The notes under the pieces are model-generated. The model was not told the origin of the DNA and did no database searches. It saw nothing but the letters and a program-made list of their open reading frames with translations. A stretch of 64,000 nt of DNA from Bacteroidales bacterium (GTDB lineage: Bacteria; Bacteroidota; Bacteroidia; Bacteroidales; UBA932), in NCBI GenBank assembly GCA_021371955.1, contig JAJFVD010000012.1, positions 248,001-312,000 of the forward strand, in the 5' to 3' direction. Below are positions 1-9,089 of this stretch, piece by piece. Within the stretch, counting starts at the first letter, position 1, and each line of letters opens with the position of its first letter. Both the position numbers and the translations under genes were made by a program.

Positions 1-557
1 CAATAGAGGGTGGAGCAATTATTTGTCCGGATGAGAAGTCCAAAAAAAGAATAGACTATCTCAAAAATTTCGGATTTGCGGGAGAAACAACGGTAATCGA
101 ACCTGGTATTAATGCAAAAATGAATGAGCTCCAGGCAGCATATGGGCTACTTCAATTAAAGAGCGTTGACAACTATATTCTTCAGAGAAAAGTAGTAACT
201 GAGCTATATAGACAATATTTACGCGATGTTAGTGGGATTGCTTTTTTTGACGATATCTCGGGGATAGACCATAATTACGCATACTTCCCTATTACTGTAG
301 ATGTTAAAAAATATGGGAGATCAAGAGACGACCTTTACGAAAAATTAAAAAGCCATAATATTTTTGGAAGAAGATATTTCTATCCTTTAATTAGCCAATT
401 TCCAACATACAGGGGTCTTGCATCTTCGAGCCAATATAACCTGCCGGTTGCAACAAAAATTGCAAATCAGATACTATGTCTGCCTATTTATCCACATCTG
501 CCACATGCAGATGTTGAAAGAATCTGTAATATTATCATAAAATTCAAACAAAGCTGA
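1..557 (+). CDS. DegT/DnrJ/EryC1 sugar aminotransferase, C-terminal part
   Basis: The gene enters from the left edge, with the reading frame starting at base 3, so only about 185 C-terminal residues are visible. Motifs EGGAIICPDE and PGINAKMNELQAAYGLLQL are typical of PLP-dependent nucleotide-sugar aminotransferases of the FdtB/WecE type. The PLP lysine lies upstream of the window. Its TGA overlaps the ATG of the next gene, an acyltransferase, and a Fuc4NAc-transferase-like gene follows. I infer that the trio makes, acetylates and transfers an amino-deoxyhexose such as Fuc4NAc. The exact sugar is not provable from this fragment. Confidence 0.88.
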   Translation, partial: IEGGAIICPDEKSKKRIDYLKNFGFAGETTVIEPGINAKMNELQAAYGLLQLKSVDNYILQRKVVTELYRQYLRDVSGIAFFDDISGIDHNYAYFPITVDVKKYGRSRDDLYEKLKSHNIFGRRYFYPLISQFPTYRGLASSSQYNLPVATKIANQILCLPIYPHLPHADVERICNIIIKFKQS

Positions 558-1093
558 TGAATTCATTCTACACAAAAGATGAACTTGACAAAATTGGGTT
601 CAAGAGTGTTGGAGATAATGTATTGGTAAGCCGTTATGCTCGTTTTTATAACCCTGGCACAATAATAATTGGCAATAACGTCAGAATTGATGACTTCTGC
701 ATCCTCTCTGGCGACATTGTATTAAATGACTATATACATATTTCTGCATTTTGTGGATTATACGGGAAATATGGAATAGAGATTGACAGTTATTCGGGAC
801 TCTCTCCAAGATGTACCATTTTTAGTGCAACAGATGATTTTTCGGGAGATTATCTGATTGGTCCGATGGTAGATCCAAGTTTATCAAATGTAACAGGAGG
901 TAAAGTAATACTAAAAAAGTATTGCCAAATTGGAGCAGGAAGCGTCATATTCCCAGATATCACAATTGATGAGGGAGTAGCTGTTGGCGCAATGTCTCTT
1001 ATCAATAAGTCTCTTCGTGAGTGGTCCATTTATGCAGGAATTCCTTGTAAATTTGTTAAAATGAGAAGCAAGAAGTTACTTGATTTATTATAA
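557..1093 (+). CDS. Left-handed beta-helix (hexapeptide) acyltransferase
   Basis: 178 residues with repeated [LIV]-G-x4 hexads (IIIGNNVRI, IGAGSVIFPDITIDEGVAVGAM) and the C-terminal YAGIPCKFVK signature of maltose/galactoside acetyltransferase-like enzymes. These use acetyl-CoA to acetylate sugars or amino sugars. The ATGA overlap with the upstream aminotransferase suggests translational coupling, and N-acetylation of the 4-amino sugar is a reasonable inferred role. O-acetylation of the finished glycan is the alternative. Confidence 0.85.
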   Translation: MNSFYTKDELDKIGFKSVGDNVLVSRYARFYNPGTIIIGNNVRIDDFCILSGDIVLNDYIHISAFCGLYGKYGIEIDSYSGLSPRCTIFSATDDFSGDYLIGPMVDPSLSNVTGGKVILKKYCQIGAGSVIFPDITIDEGVAVGAMSLINKSLREWSIYAGIPCKFVKMRSKKLLDLL

Positions 1094-1105
1094 TATTTAG
1101 CAACT

Positions 1106-2293
1106 GTGATTGAAACAAAAGGCCTACTACTGCACATTACTGAGGATGAAAAGTTTATAGACTATGTTATAGATGTTTTTGAATCAGTTTACCCCGGTCG
1201 CAATGTTTACTTCATCGCTTTTCAAGAGAATGCGTCTGAACTATTGTATGTAAAATCGATAAATCCGAATATTGTTAAGGGTCATATTGGTTCAATTGAA
1301 TATAAAGAATTGATTTATAAAATTGATTCTTTTAAAGGGGTTATTATTCATAATTTAATCACAGAATTTAAACAGGATATTATATTAAACGCATCACCGG
1401 ATGTATATTTCCATTGGATGGCATGGGGGGCAGATTTATACTCAATACCAATATTATCACGGAAAGTTATTCTGCCGTATACTAAGAAGTATCAGGAGTT
1501 GAATAAAAGCAGAAAAGAAATAGCTTCTATCAGCCTGTATAATAATCATCCTGTGCTTTTCAATATTTTGTATCCTCTTTTTTACAGAGAAGAATCGCCA
1601 TTGCTAAAAAGGATGAGATGTTACCGAAAAGTAAAAAGCGTTTCAACGGTTACGCCACAGGAATATTGTCTGGTGCAAAAAACAATTTCGAAATCAATTA
1701 AGTATTTACCCTTTAAATATATATCAACCCGTCAGCTTAATCAGGGCAAAGAAGGCATCATTTGTACGGGTAACAATATAATTGTAGGTAATTCTGCGAC
1801 ATTAGAGAATAATCATATAGATACATTTAAATTGCTAGATGATAATATTTTGTCGGATAAATTATTGTTTTGTCCACTCTCTTATGGCGATAAACTATAT
1901 GGCGATTATGTGATAGCTGTTGGCCGTGAAATGTTCAAAGAGAAATTTGTTCCTGTTACTGCTTTTTTGCCGTTTGAAGAATATAGTAACTTTCTGTTGT
2001 CGTGTGGAAACGTAATAATGAACAATATTCGCCAGCAGGGAATGGGTATTATTCTACTATCTTTATGGAAAGGAGCAAGAGTATTTATAAATGAGAAAAG
2101 TCCCATTTTTGAGTATCTAAAAGGAGAGGGGATATTGATTTATAATTTATCAGATTTAAAAAACATCAATAATCTTCCAGATTTTAACACCCTTGCATCC
2201 CATAACAGACCAATAATTGATTCGCTTTACAATGAAAACAAAGTACAGAAAGAAACATTGGAACTTATTGATTACATATTAAAAGAGAATTAA
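1106..2293 (+). CDS. TDP-N-acetylfucosamine:lipid II N-acetylfucosaminyltransferase-like (GT56, WecF family)
   Basis: 395 residues from a GTG codon. The N-terminus (LLLHITEDEKFIDYVIDVFE) and the downstream block with VGNSATLENNHI, CPLSYGD, FLPFEEYSNFLL and IRQQGMGI match the Glyco_transf_56 family. Its model member, WecF, transfers Fuc4NAc to an undecaprenyl-linked glycan on the cytoplasmic face. The preceding aminotransferase and acyltransferase fit production of the donor sugar. In Bacteroidota this family is found in many O-antigen and capsule loci, so donor and acceptor may differ from enterobacterial common antigen. Confidence 0.8.
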   Translation: MIETKGLLLHITEDEKFIDYVIDVFESVYPGRNVYFIAFQENASELLYVKSINPNIVKGHIGSIEYKELIYKIDSFKGVIIHNLITEFKQDIILNASPDVYFHWMAWGADLYSIPILSRKVILPYTKKYQELNKSRKEIASISLYNNHPVLFNILYPLFYREESPLLKRMRCYRKVKSVSTVTPQEYCLVQKTISKSIKYLPFKYISTRQLNQGKEGIICTGNNIIVGNSATLENNHIDTFKLLDDNILSDKLLFCPLSYGDKLYGDYVIAVGREMFKEKFVPVTAFLPFEEYSNFLLSCGNVIMNNIRQQGMGIILLSLWKGARVFINEKSPIFEYLKGEGILIYNLSDLKNINNLPDFNTLASHNRPIIDSLYNENKVQKETLELIDYILKEN

Positions 2294-2304
2294 TTAAGAA
2301 GCAA

Positions 2305-3435
2305 ATGAAGGCCATTTTTGTACACTTTTACGATTTATCACCACATAGCGGAATTAGTAAGAAAATTCTTTATCAGATTTCTGCTTTAAAAGAGTGTGGG
2401 ATGAGCGTAGAATTAAGTTATATGCAAATTGATGAGAATGGATTTCATAAAAGAGTGTGTGGGGATACAATTATAGAAAATTATGGCAATGGAACGAGAT
2501 CAAAATTTTTAAAATGGTTTCAGTTCGAATCGTTGACTAATTACATTATTGATAATGAAATAATGTTTGTTTACATAAGAAGTTTCTATAATGTTAATCC
2601 GTCTTTACTAAAAATGCTCCGGAGACTTAAGGAAAAAGGGATAAAAGTTGTTATGGAATTCCCTACCTATCCTTATGACTCAGAAACTAAAAGCGGTCCT
2701 TTAAAATACCGGTTTATCTTCCTGTTGAACAGGATATTCAGGAATAAGTTAAAGGGCCTTATAGACAGAGCTGTTACATTTACAGATTACGAGTACATTC
2801 ATGGTGTCAAAACAATTCCAATTTCGAATGGAATAGACTTTAAGGAAATCCCTTTAAGGTCATGTAATAGGGAAATAACAGACACATTGAACATGATAGG
2901 AGTTGCCGAAATCCATTACTGGCATGGATTTGATCGGGTTATTAAAGGATTGGGAGAGTATTACAAGAATCCCCATGATATTAAAGTTTATTTTAATATT
3001 GTTGGAGATGGATTTGATCAGGATATAAATTTTCTTCATAAGTTGGTCTCACAACTTAATTTAGAGGATTATGTTCATTTTTACGGTAGTAAACACGGGA
3101 AAGAACTAGATACTCTTTTTGAACAATCAGATTTTGGAATAGCAAGCCTCGCAAGGCACCGAACTAGTATTACCAAGATAAAGACTCTCAAAACAAGAGA
3201 ATATGCTGCAAGAGGAATCCCTTTTATATATTCAGAAATCGATGATGATTTTGAAAATATGCCATATATCCTTAAAGCATCTGCCGATAATACACCCATA
3301 GATATTCAAAAGATAACCGGCTTTGTAAAATTGCTTAAACTTAGTCCTGCAGATATTAGAGACACCATTGTTAATAAACTTTCCTGGAAAGTGCAGATGC
3401 AAAAAGTTATTGACGAGATTTTTAAAAAAGAATGA
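2305..3435 (+). CDS. GT4-like glycosyltransferase
   Basis: 376 residues. The N-terminus (MKAIFVHFYDLSPHSGISKKI) has the Gly-rich loop of a GT-B fold. The C-terminal half has a donor-binding segment (FNIVGDGFDQDI, VHFYGSKHGKELDTLFEQSDFGIASL). No membrane segments are visible. It starts 11 bp after the GT56 gene and its TGA overlaps the ATG of the following GT2 gene, so it belongs to the same polysaccharide operon. The sugar specificity cannot be read from the sequence. Confidence 0.8.
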   Translation: MKAIFVHFYDLSPHSGISKKILYQISALKECGMSVELSYMQIDENGFHKRVCGDTIIENYGNGTRSKFLKWFQFESLTNYIIDNEIMFVYIRSFYNVNPSLLKMLRRLKEKGIKVVMEFPTYPYDSETKSGPLKYRFIFLLNRIFRNKLKGLIDRAVTFTDYEYIHGVKTIPISNGIDFKEIPLRSCNREITDTLNMIGVAEIHYWHGFDRVIKGLGEYYKNPHDIKVYFNIVGDGFDQDINFLHKLVSQLNLEDYVHFYGSKHGKELDTLFEQSDFGIASLARHRTSITKIKTLKTREYAARGIPFIYSEIDDDFENMPYILKASADNTPIDIQKITGFVKLLKLSPADIRDTIVNKLSWKVQMQKVIDEIFKKE

Positions 3436-4610
3436 ATACAATTGAAATAATATTCTGGATTTTTCTTTTTGTGGTATTCTACACATATATTGGATATGGA
3501 ATACTTCTTTATCTTCTTGTTGTTATAAAAGAACGTCTTTTAAAAAAAGGAAACAAACCGGGTACAATTGACGAGTTTCCTGAAGTTACTTTTCTTATTG
3601 CGGCGTATAATGAAGAGGATATTATTGATGAGAAGATGCAAAACACGTTTTCTCTGGAATATCCTAAAAACAAATTCAAAGTAGTCTGGATTACGGATGG
3701 AACCACCGACAAGTCGAATAAAAAGCTGGAAGCATATAGTTCTGTTAATGTTTTATTTCAACCCCAAAGGCAAGGAAAAACAGCTGCATTAAACAGGGCA
3801 ATGAAATATATAACTTCTTCGATTGTTGTGTTTTCTGATGCGAATACTATGTTAAATAAAAGTGCAATAATTGAAATAGTAAAGGCTTTTTCTGATAATG
3901 AAGTGGGGTGTGTTGCTGGTGAAAAGAGGATAAAATCACTGGATAAAGATAGTGCTTCATCGGGAGGCGAAGGAATATATTGGAAATATGAGTCTTCCTT
4001 AAAAAATCTTGATTCAAGGCTAAATTCTGCAGTTGGTGCTGCCGGCGAGCTATATGCGATACGTAGAAAACTCTTTGAGGAAATGGGCAGAGAAACACTT
4101 TTGGACGATTTTATTCTTTCAATGAGAATCGCGATGAAGGGTTATAAAATACGTTATTGCAAAGATGCATATGCTGTTGAAAGTGGAACATTAAATATGG
4201 AGGAAGAGAAAAAGCGGAAAATTAGAATTGCGGCGGGTGGTTTGCAGTCAGTCATAAAGCTTACACCGCTTTTAAATGTCTTTAAATATCCATTGCTATC
4301 ATTCCAGTATATTTCACATAGAGTCCTGCGTTGGACAATTACCCCTTTCATGCTAATATCTCTTCTCCCCTTAAACATTGTATTGATTTCAATTGATGAT
4401 AGATGGCTATTTAAAATTCTGCTAGTGATTCAGATACTTTTTTATTGTGCGGGAATTGCCGGGAAAATGATGCAAGACAGAAAGCTAAAAAATAAAATCT
4501 TTTTTGTGCCATACTTCTTCCTCTTTATGAACCTTAATGTTTTCAGGGGGATTGCATACTTCGTCAATAAGAGAGGCGATGGTACATGGGAAAAGTCAAA
4601 AAGAAATTGA
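3432..4610 (+). CDS. Membrane GT2 family glycosyltransferase
   Basis: 392 residues: an N-terminal membrane segment (about 5-30), a GT-A domain with FLIAAYNEEDII, the DXD-type VFSDANTM and a late LDDFILSMRIAMKG, then a C-terminal hydrophobic region of two to three segments. This architecture is that of processive or polyprenyl-associated GT2 enzymes (BcsA/IcaA-like topology without a PilZ domain). The ATGA overlap with the upstream GT4 gene indicates coupling. It probably extends or exports the repeat unit, and I cannot assign the sugar. Confidence 0.82.
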   Translation: MNTIEIIFWIFLFVVFYTYIGYGILLYLLVVIKERLLKKGNKPGTIDEFPEVTFLIAAYNEEDIIDEKMQNTFSLEYPKNKFKVVWITDGTTDKSNKKLEAYSSVNVLFQPQRQGKTAALNRAMKYITSSIVVFSDANTMLNKSAIIEIVKAFSDNEVGCVAGEKRIKSLDKDSASSGGEGIYWKYESSLKNLDSRLNSAVGAAGELYAIRRKLFEEMGRETLLDDFILSMRIAMKGYKIRYCKDAYAVESGTLNMEEEKKRKIRIAAGGLQSVIKLTPLLNVFKYPLLSFQYISHRVLRWTITPFMLISLLPLNIVLISIDDRWLFKILLVIQILFYCAGIAGKMMQDRKLKNKIFFVPYFFLFMNLNVFRGIAYFVNKRGDGTWEKSKRN

Positions 4611-4613
4611 GAT

Positions 4614-5243
4614 ATGAAAAAAGCTATTTATAAATGGTTGGAAAATAATCCAAAATACAAGGGAATAATATTAAATATCCTTATTAATCCAGTTAAAACC
4701 AGACCACGTCTGTGGCTTAGATTATTAATGCCTTTTTATATTAAAAGAGGTAAAAATGCTGTAATATACAGAAGTGTACGTAAAGATATCGTTCCGTTTA
4801 ACAACTTTACAATTGGATCATATTCCGTTATTGAAGACTTTTCAATTGTTAATAATATGGTCGGCGATGTAAAGATAGGAGCCTATTCACGAGTAGGCCT
4901 GGGCAATGTAATTATTGGTCCAATTGAAATAGGCAGCCATGTGATTTTAGCACAAAATATAGCAATTTCAGGTCTGGATCATAAATATAAAGATGTTAAG
5001 AAAAGGATTGATGAGCAGGGAGTTGATACGGGTTTGATTGTTATTGAAGATAATGTTTGGGTTGGAGCAAATTCTATTATAACAAAGGGTGTAACAATTG
5101 GAACGCATAGTATTGTTGCCGGGGGAAGTGTGGTTGTTAAGAACGTCGATTCTTATACAATTGTTGCAGGCAATCCGGCCAGAACTGTAAAAAGATACAA
5201 TCATAGCAATGGTGAATGGGAAAAAGTCATCGATATAAAATGA
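4614..5243 (+). CDS. Hexapeptide-repeat acyltransferase
   Basis: 209 residues. The first 60 are basic and unrepetitive; a left-handed beta-helix follows (IGSYSVIEDFSIV, IGAYSRVGLGNVIIGPIEIG), with the NVWVGANSIITKGVTIG and VAGNPARTVKRY signatures of WbbJ/CysE-like O-acetyltransferases. It starts 3 bp after the GT2 gene. The likely role is O-acetylation of the polysaccharide made by the cluster. Confidence 0.82.
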   Translation: MKKAIYKWLENNPKYKGIILNILINPVKTRPRLWLRLLMPFYIKRGKNAVIYRSVRKDIVPFNNFTIGSYSVIEDFSIVNNMVGDVKIGAYSRVGLGNVIIGPIEIGSHVILAQNIAISGLDHKYKDVKKRIDEQGVDTGLIVIEDNVWVGANSIITKGVTIGTHSIVAGGSVVVKNVDSYTIVAGNPARTVKRYNHSNGEWEKVIDIK

Positions 5244-5298
5244 CCGATGAAAATTTTGGTTTAAAATATTGTATTAGATTCGCAAAAAAAATAATAGT

Positions 5299-6075
5299 AT
5301 GAAAATAGGAAGTCCGATTGATAAAGATTCCTTGTCGATAAATAGTCGGCTAAGAGTGCTGGAAGTAGGTCCGGGCAGTAATCCTACAAAAAGGGCAAAT
5401 GTGCTTGTAGAAAAATTTGTTAATGATAATACGCATAGGAGAGGGGATTTTAAAATATATCCCCATCAAAAACTAACTCAGGCAGACGGGGAAAATCTGC
5501 CATTTAATGATAAAGAGTTTGATTATGTTATTTGCAGCCATGTGCTTGAACATACAGAAGACCCGGCTAAGTTCGTTGGTGAGCAGGTAAGGGTATCAAA
5601 AATGGGTTATTTAGAAGTTCCAAGCCTCATTGGAGAGTTCCTGGCTCCAAAGTCTTCTCATAAATGGGTTACCCTGGACATCGACAACAAACTGGTTCTC
5701 TATGAAAAATCAAAGATGAAAACAGACTTTTTACCTGATTTTGGTAATCTTTTTCTAAATTATTTGCCTTATAAATCTTTGCTATATAAATTATTGTGCA
5801 TGTCCAAGCAAAATTTTATAGCTGTTAAGTATGAGTGGAAAGATTCTGTAGATATTATTGTTAACCCGGAAGACAACTACTACAAATCGTTTTTTACAGA
5901 AAAGTGGACGCCTGAAATGGTTCAAAAGATTTTCCCGCAGAGATCTGTATGGATGGAACTTTCTGAAATATTTAAATCATTCTCATATTACACCATGAGC
6001 AAGCTTAAAAGAACAGTTTTCCCATCAAAAGAGCCTGTTTCTTATGAGGAATATAGCAGGACAAATCAGAAATAA
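5299..6075 (+). CDS. SAM-dependent methyltransferase (class I)
   Basis: 258 residues. RVLEVGPGSNPTKRA is the SAM-binding motif I, ADGENLPFNDKEFDYVICSHVLEH is post-I/motif II of type-11 methyltransferases, and YLEVPS follows. Length and position at the end of the polysaccharide run suggest methylation of a sugar or of a terminating residue. Its stop abuts the end of the convergent LruC gene with no base between them. Confidence 0.8.
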   Translation: MKIGSPIDKDSLSINSRLRVLEVGPGSNPTKRANVLVEKFVNDNTHRRGDFKIYPHQKLTQADGENLPFNDKEFDYVICSHVLEHTEDPAKFVGEQVRVSKMGYLEVPSLIGEFLAPKSSHKWVTLDIDNKLVLYEKSKMKTDFLPDFGNLFLNYLPYKSLLYKLLCMSKQNFIAVKYEWKDSVDIIVNPEDNYYKSFFTEKWTPEMVQKIFPQRSVWMELSEIFKSFSYYTMSKLKRTVFPSKEPVSYEEYSRTNQK

Positions 6076-7224
6076 TCAATTGATGTAGCTGAAGTAAGAG
6101 TTGCTGTGCAAGCTGTCGGCCACGGAAGGGATATACCAATTTGACCCTATTTCGCCACCGCCTTCGGCCCAGATTTTAAAGTTGGGATATGCATTGTAGA
6201 TTTTAACCCACTCAAGTGGATGGCGAATAGATTTGTCACTAATAATAGCCCAAACCCAATTATCAACTGTAGAAAAATCTGTTTTTGGTCTTGTGCTTAA
6301 AAAATACAGTAGGTTGAATTTTTGCGTTGCCTTTTGTCCTTTAAAATGAACCTCTCTTCCACGGGTGCCAAAACAGGCAAATATGTCAAGATTGATTTTC
6401 CCGGTTTGCACTGTATCCAAAAATGTCATCTTGGAAAAAGGAAATAACTTTGTGGGTTTTATTATAACCTGAACAGTGAAGGACTCGGTATAAGTAAACG
6501 GGTCAACATCTCTGACATTAATGAAGAGGTCCTCATCGTTATAAAAATAATATCTGAAATCCCCGGTTATTGGGGCAACTTCCGAAGTAGTAACCCCTGT
6601 TTCCTTATAATACCCCTCGGAGTTGGTGGTAACATTAAACAGAGGAGAAAGCATCGGGTCTGAAGAGTGGAGAATAGTTTCAACTAAATCCAATGCTTCA
6701 TCAGAACTGAGGTTCGCAGCAAGTCCTATTTGAGGATATGAACTGCCGATTGCTCTTGGCTGAATGTTTATATTAAAACCAAGGAGCCTTGCTTTATTGT
6801 CGAGTAGATACTCAATGTTGAGACCGAAAACAATATCATTCATATCCATATCTCCCTTAGAAGGGAACAAGTCTTCAAACATAACGGTTGCGTACTTGGA
6901 TTTACATGGGAAGTAAACTCGTTGCTTCACCTGACTGCTTCTGATAGATTTCGTCTCAGCCTGGGATTGTTCCTGAACGATATTCAGATTTGTATTTTTT
7001 CCAACAGTTATATCATACTCTCCCGGTGGCAAAAAAGAAGCAATTGTATCGCCTTCATCGTTAAGAATACTCGAAACAACAGCAATGTTAACTTTTTTTG
7101 CCTCAATTGTTTTCCAGTCAAAGTCGCTAGGGACATCCAGTACTTTTACATAAGTATCTTCAGGAAACTTTAGGCATGAAGAACAAAAAAGAATAACGGA
7201 AAATAATAATATAGATTTTCTCAC
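6076..7224 (-). CDS. LruC-domain lipoprotein (paralogue A)
   Basis: I start it at a GTG at 7224, giving 382 residues with a lipoprotein signal (VRKSILLFSVILFCSSC, Cys17) 16 bp after the stop of paralogue B. The open frame runs upstream into that gene but there lacks a signal peptide. Anchor CLKFPED, then FDWKTIEAKK, a short beta module, FEDLFPSKGDMDMNDIVFG (the LruC/DUF4842 hallmark), GREVHFKG and a C-terminal HPLEWVKIYNAYPNF. The family is exported and surface-associated with no proven function. Asp-rich loops suggest metal binding, which is inference. Confidence 0.82.
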   Translation of the reverse strand: MRKSILLFSVILFCSSCLKFPEDTYVKVLDVPSDFDWKTIEAKKVNIAVVSSILNDEGDTIASFLPPGEYDITVGKNTNLNIVQEQSQAETKSIRSSQVKQRVYFPCKSKYATVMFEDLFPSKGDMDMNDIVFGLNIEYLLDNKARLLGFNINIQPRAIGSSYPQIGLAANLSSDEALDLVETILHSSDPMLSPLFNVTTNSEGYYKETGVTTSEVAPITGDFRYYFYNDEDLFINVRDVDPFTYTESFTVQVIIKPTKLFPFSKMTFLDTVQTGKINLDIFACFGTRGREVHFKGQKATQKFNLLYFLSTRPKTDFSTVDNWVWAIISDKSIRHPLEWVKIYNAYPNFKIWAEGGGEIGSNWYIPSVADSLHSNSYFSYIN

Positions 7225-7240
7225 TCCACGGAATTTTAAC

Positions 7241-8434
7241 TTAATCAAAGTATGTAAAGTTAATCTTTGTAAAGAGACTATCCAAAACTTTTGAGCCATA
7301 CCAATTGGTTCTGTCCTGATTCGAAACCCATAATCCAAAATCCGGATAAGCATTATTAATTCTAACCGCCTCAAGAGGGTGCCTTACAGACTTATCACTC
7401 ATAATTGCCCACACCCAGCTATCGTATGCAGATGAAAAATCGGTTCTTCCTGTAGGTTCAAATGTTGCCAGATTAAAATACTTCGAAGGTAGTTGCCCTT
7501 TAAAATGAACCTCTCTGCTTTTATTCTCAAAAGCAGCATAAATGGAAATATTGACCTTGTTTACGTTGTAAGCATCAAGAAAAGTAAACGAATTGTATGC
7601 AATTACGGAGTTTAGCGATACTTTGGCGGTGAACTTTCTGCTAAGTGTTGAAGTCCCAATATTGAAAACATTTACAAAAGGAGTTGGAGGGCTTATAAAG
7701 AAACTTCTGAAATTACCGGTGAAAGGAGCTACTTTATAATCGGCATTCAATTGGTCACTCGGGTTTACAGGGTTATAATAGCCGTTTTTGGGATCAACAT
7801 TATAAATAGGAGCCAAATCGGAGTGATTATTTGAAATGGCCGGATAAGCCGCACTGCTTCTTGCCACCTTGCTAACCTGAACAGCCATTCCGGTGAAATT
7901 TGCTCCGATGCCGATATATGTTTGAGTGCTGCCAACCGCTCTTGGCTCGATGTTGAAATTTATAGCTACTACTCTTGCGTTTTTATCAAGATCATATTCA
8001 ATATTAAGCCCGAATACGACGTCGTTCATGTCTTTATCGCCTGAGTAAGGGAATAAATCTTCAAACATTACTGTGGCATACTTGTTTTCAGCAGGAAAAT
8101 ATACACGGGTTTTAGTTCCTGTAGAAGGAGTTGAAATGGCCTTTGAATCAATTTCAAGGTTTGTATTTGATGCAACAGTTGTTAAAACAGATCCCTTCCC
8201 AACATATAAGTTATACTCACCTGCAGGTAGGTTTAAAGCAACGGTATCTCCGTCCTGATTAATAACTGAAAAAACTCCGGTTGAAGAAACTGTTTTTGTT
8301 TCGATTGTTTTCCAGTCGAAATTTTCGGCTATTTCTAACCCATCTGTCGTTGTCCCTGGACGGGAATTTGGGAATTTTACGCAGGATGACATAAATATTG
8401 TCGTCCCAATTATTAAATAAAAGATTTTTTTCAT
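7241..8434 (-). CDS. LruC-domain lipoprotein (paralogue B)
   Basis: 397 residues. Signal peptide and lipobox MKKIFYLIIGTTIFMSSC (Cys18), then VKFPNSRPG, NFDWKTIETKT, FEDLFPYSGDKDMNDVVFG, REVHFKG and HPLEAVRINNAYPDF. It is clearly paralogous to the next gene downstream and has the same domain order. Its promoter is probably the TATCTTTG at 8490-8497 (minus strand). Paralogue A follows 16 bp downstream, so the two are likely co-transcribed. Confidence 0.85.
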   Translation of the reverse strand: MKKIFYLIIGTTIFMSSCVKFPNSRPGTTTDGLEIAENFDWKTIETKTVSSTGVFSVINQDGDTVALNLPAGEYNLYVGKGSVLTTVASNTNLEIDSKAISTPSTGTKTRVYFPAENKYATVMFEDLFPYSGDKDMNDVVFGLNIEYDLDKNARVVAINFNIEPRAVGSTQTYIGIGANFTGMAVQVSKVARSSAAYPAISNNHSDLAPIYNVDPKNGYYNPVNPSDQLNADYKVAPFTGNFRSFFISPPTPFVNVFNIGTSTLSRKFTAKVSLNSVIAYNSFTFLDAYNVNKVNISIYAAFENKSREVHFKGQLPSKYFNLATFEPTGRTDFSSAYDSWVWAIMSDKSVRHPLEAVRINNAYPDFGLWVSNQDRTNWYGSKVLDSLFTKINFTYFD

Positions 8435-8650
8435 TTTTTAAGTGCCTCCTTCACGAGCTCGTTCCCTGTCACCAAACATTTTTTCTATACAAAGATAGAA
8501 AAAAATATAAAAAATCAAAAATAAATTTGGAATTAGAAATGATATTGTATATCTTTAGGTCCAATTTTAGATGAAATTGCGCTTAAGGAGCTGATATCAA
8601 GAAAGAAGCACGGTGCGGTTTTGCTAAGGAAGTTTAATAAAAATCGAAGG
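8435..8650. promoter_or_regulatory. Divergent promoter region with inverted repeat
   Basis: On the minus strand TATCTTTG (8490-8497) is a perfect Bacteroidota -7 element, with TTTG 18 bp upstream (8516-8519). It lies inside a 10-bp perfect inverted repeat, TTTTTTCTAT / ATAGAAAAAA (8479-8488 and 8495-8504). An inverted repeat over a promoter could be an operator, but its A+T-rich make-up weakens that reading. No clear plus-strand promoter was found for the 8651 gene. Confidence 0.5.
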
Positions 8651-9070
8651 ATGAAGAATTCGATTTACATTATTTTATTTTTGGTTGCCGGGATATTGGT
8701 TTCTTGTGTAAAGTTTCCTAATCCTGACCCGGGGCCGGTTAAATCCACAGATAAAATTACTTTAGGAGATGTTAAAGTCTCAGACAGTTTTACCTGGAGC
8801 ACATCCAAGAGTGTTGATGTTCTCATTACTGGTTTGCCAACTATCGTTACTGTTAAATCCACTTTGTCATTATCTCTTCAAGACGGGACCAGGCTCTACA
8901 GTTTATTACATAATATGAGTCAGGATTTGAAATTATCAATTATTGTCCCATCCGAAACAACGAGCCTTACTTTGAAATATGGTTCAATGGTGTACAATCT
9001 CAAGGTTATTGGCAATAAAGCAGAATTCTCTTTTATACCAGATATACCGGAAGTTATAGAGGTGCCGTAG
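8651..9070 (+). CDS. Small KFPNP-anchor lipoprotein (N-terminal module only)
   Basis: 139 residues from ATG at 8651, preceded by AAGG; an upstream ATG at 8621 would put charged residues before the signal peptide. Lipobox ILVSC, then VKFPNPDPGP and SDSFTWST, the same anchor and F-x-W-x-T motif as the large LruC lipoproteins. The LruC domain itself is absent. The next gene, 19 bp downstream, encodes an LruC domain without a lipid anchor, so the two look like one ancestral gene split in two. Function unknown. Confidence 0.75.
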   Translation: MKNSIYIILFLVAGILVSCVKFPNPDPGPVKSTDKITLGDVKVSDSFTWSTSKSVDVLITGLPTIVTVKSTLSLSLQDGTRLYSLLHNMSQDLKLSIIVPSETTSLTLKYGSMVYNLKVIGNKAEFSFIPDIPEVIEVP

Positions 9071-9089
9071 AAATATTAATATCACGGAA

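Noticed and set aside
7225..7374. 50-codon upstream extension of LruC paralogue A
   Set aside because: It overlaps paralogue B in another frame and would bury the lipoprotein signal peptide.
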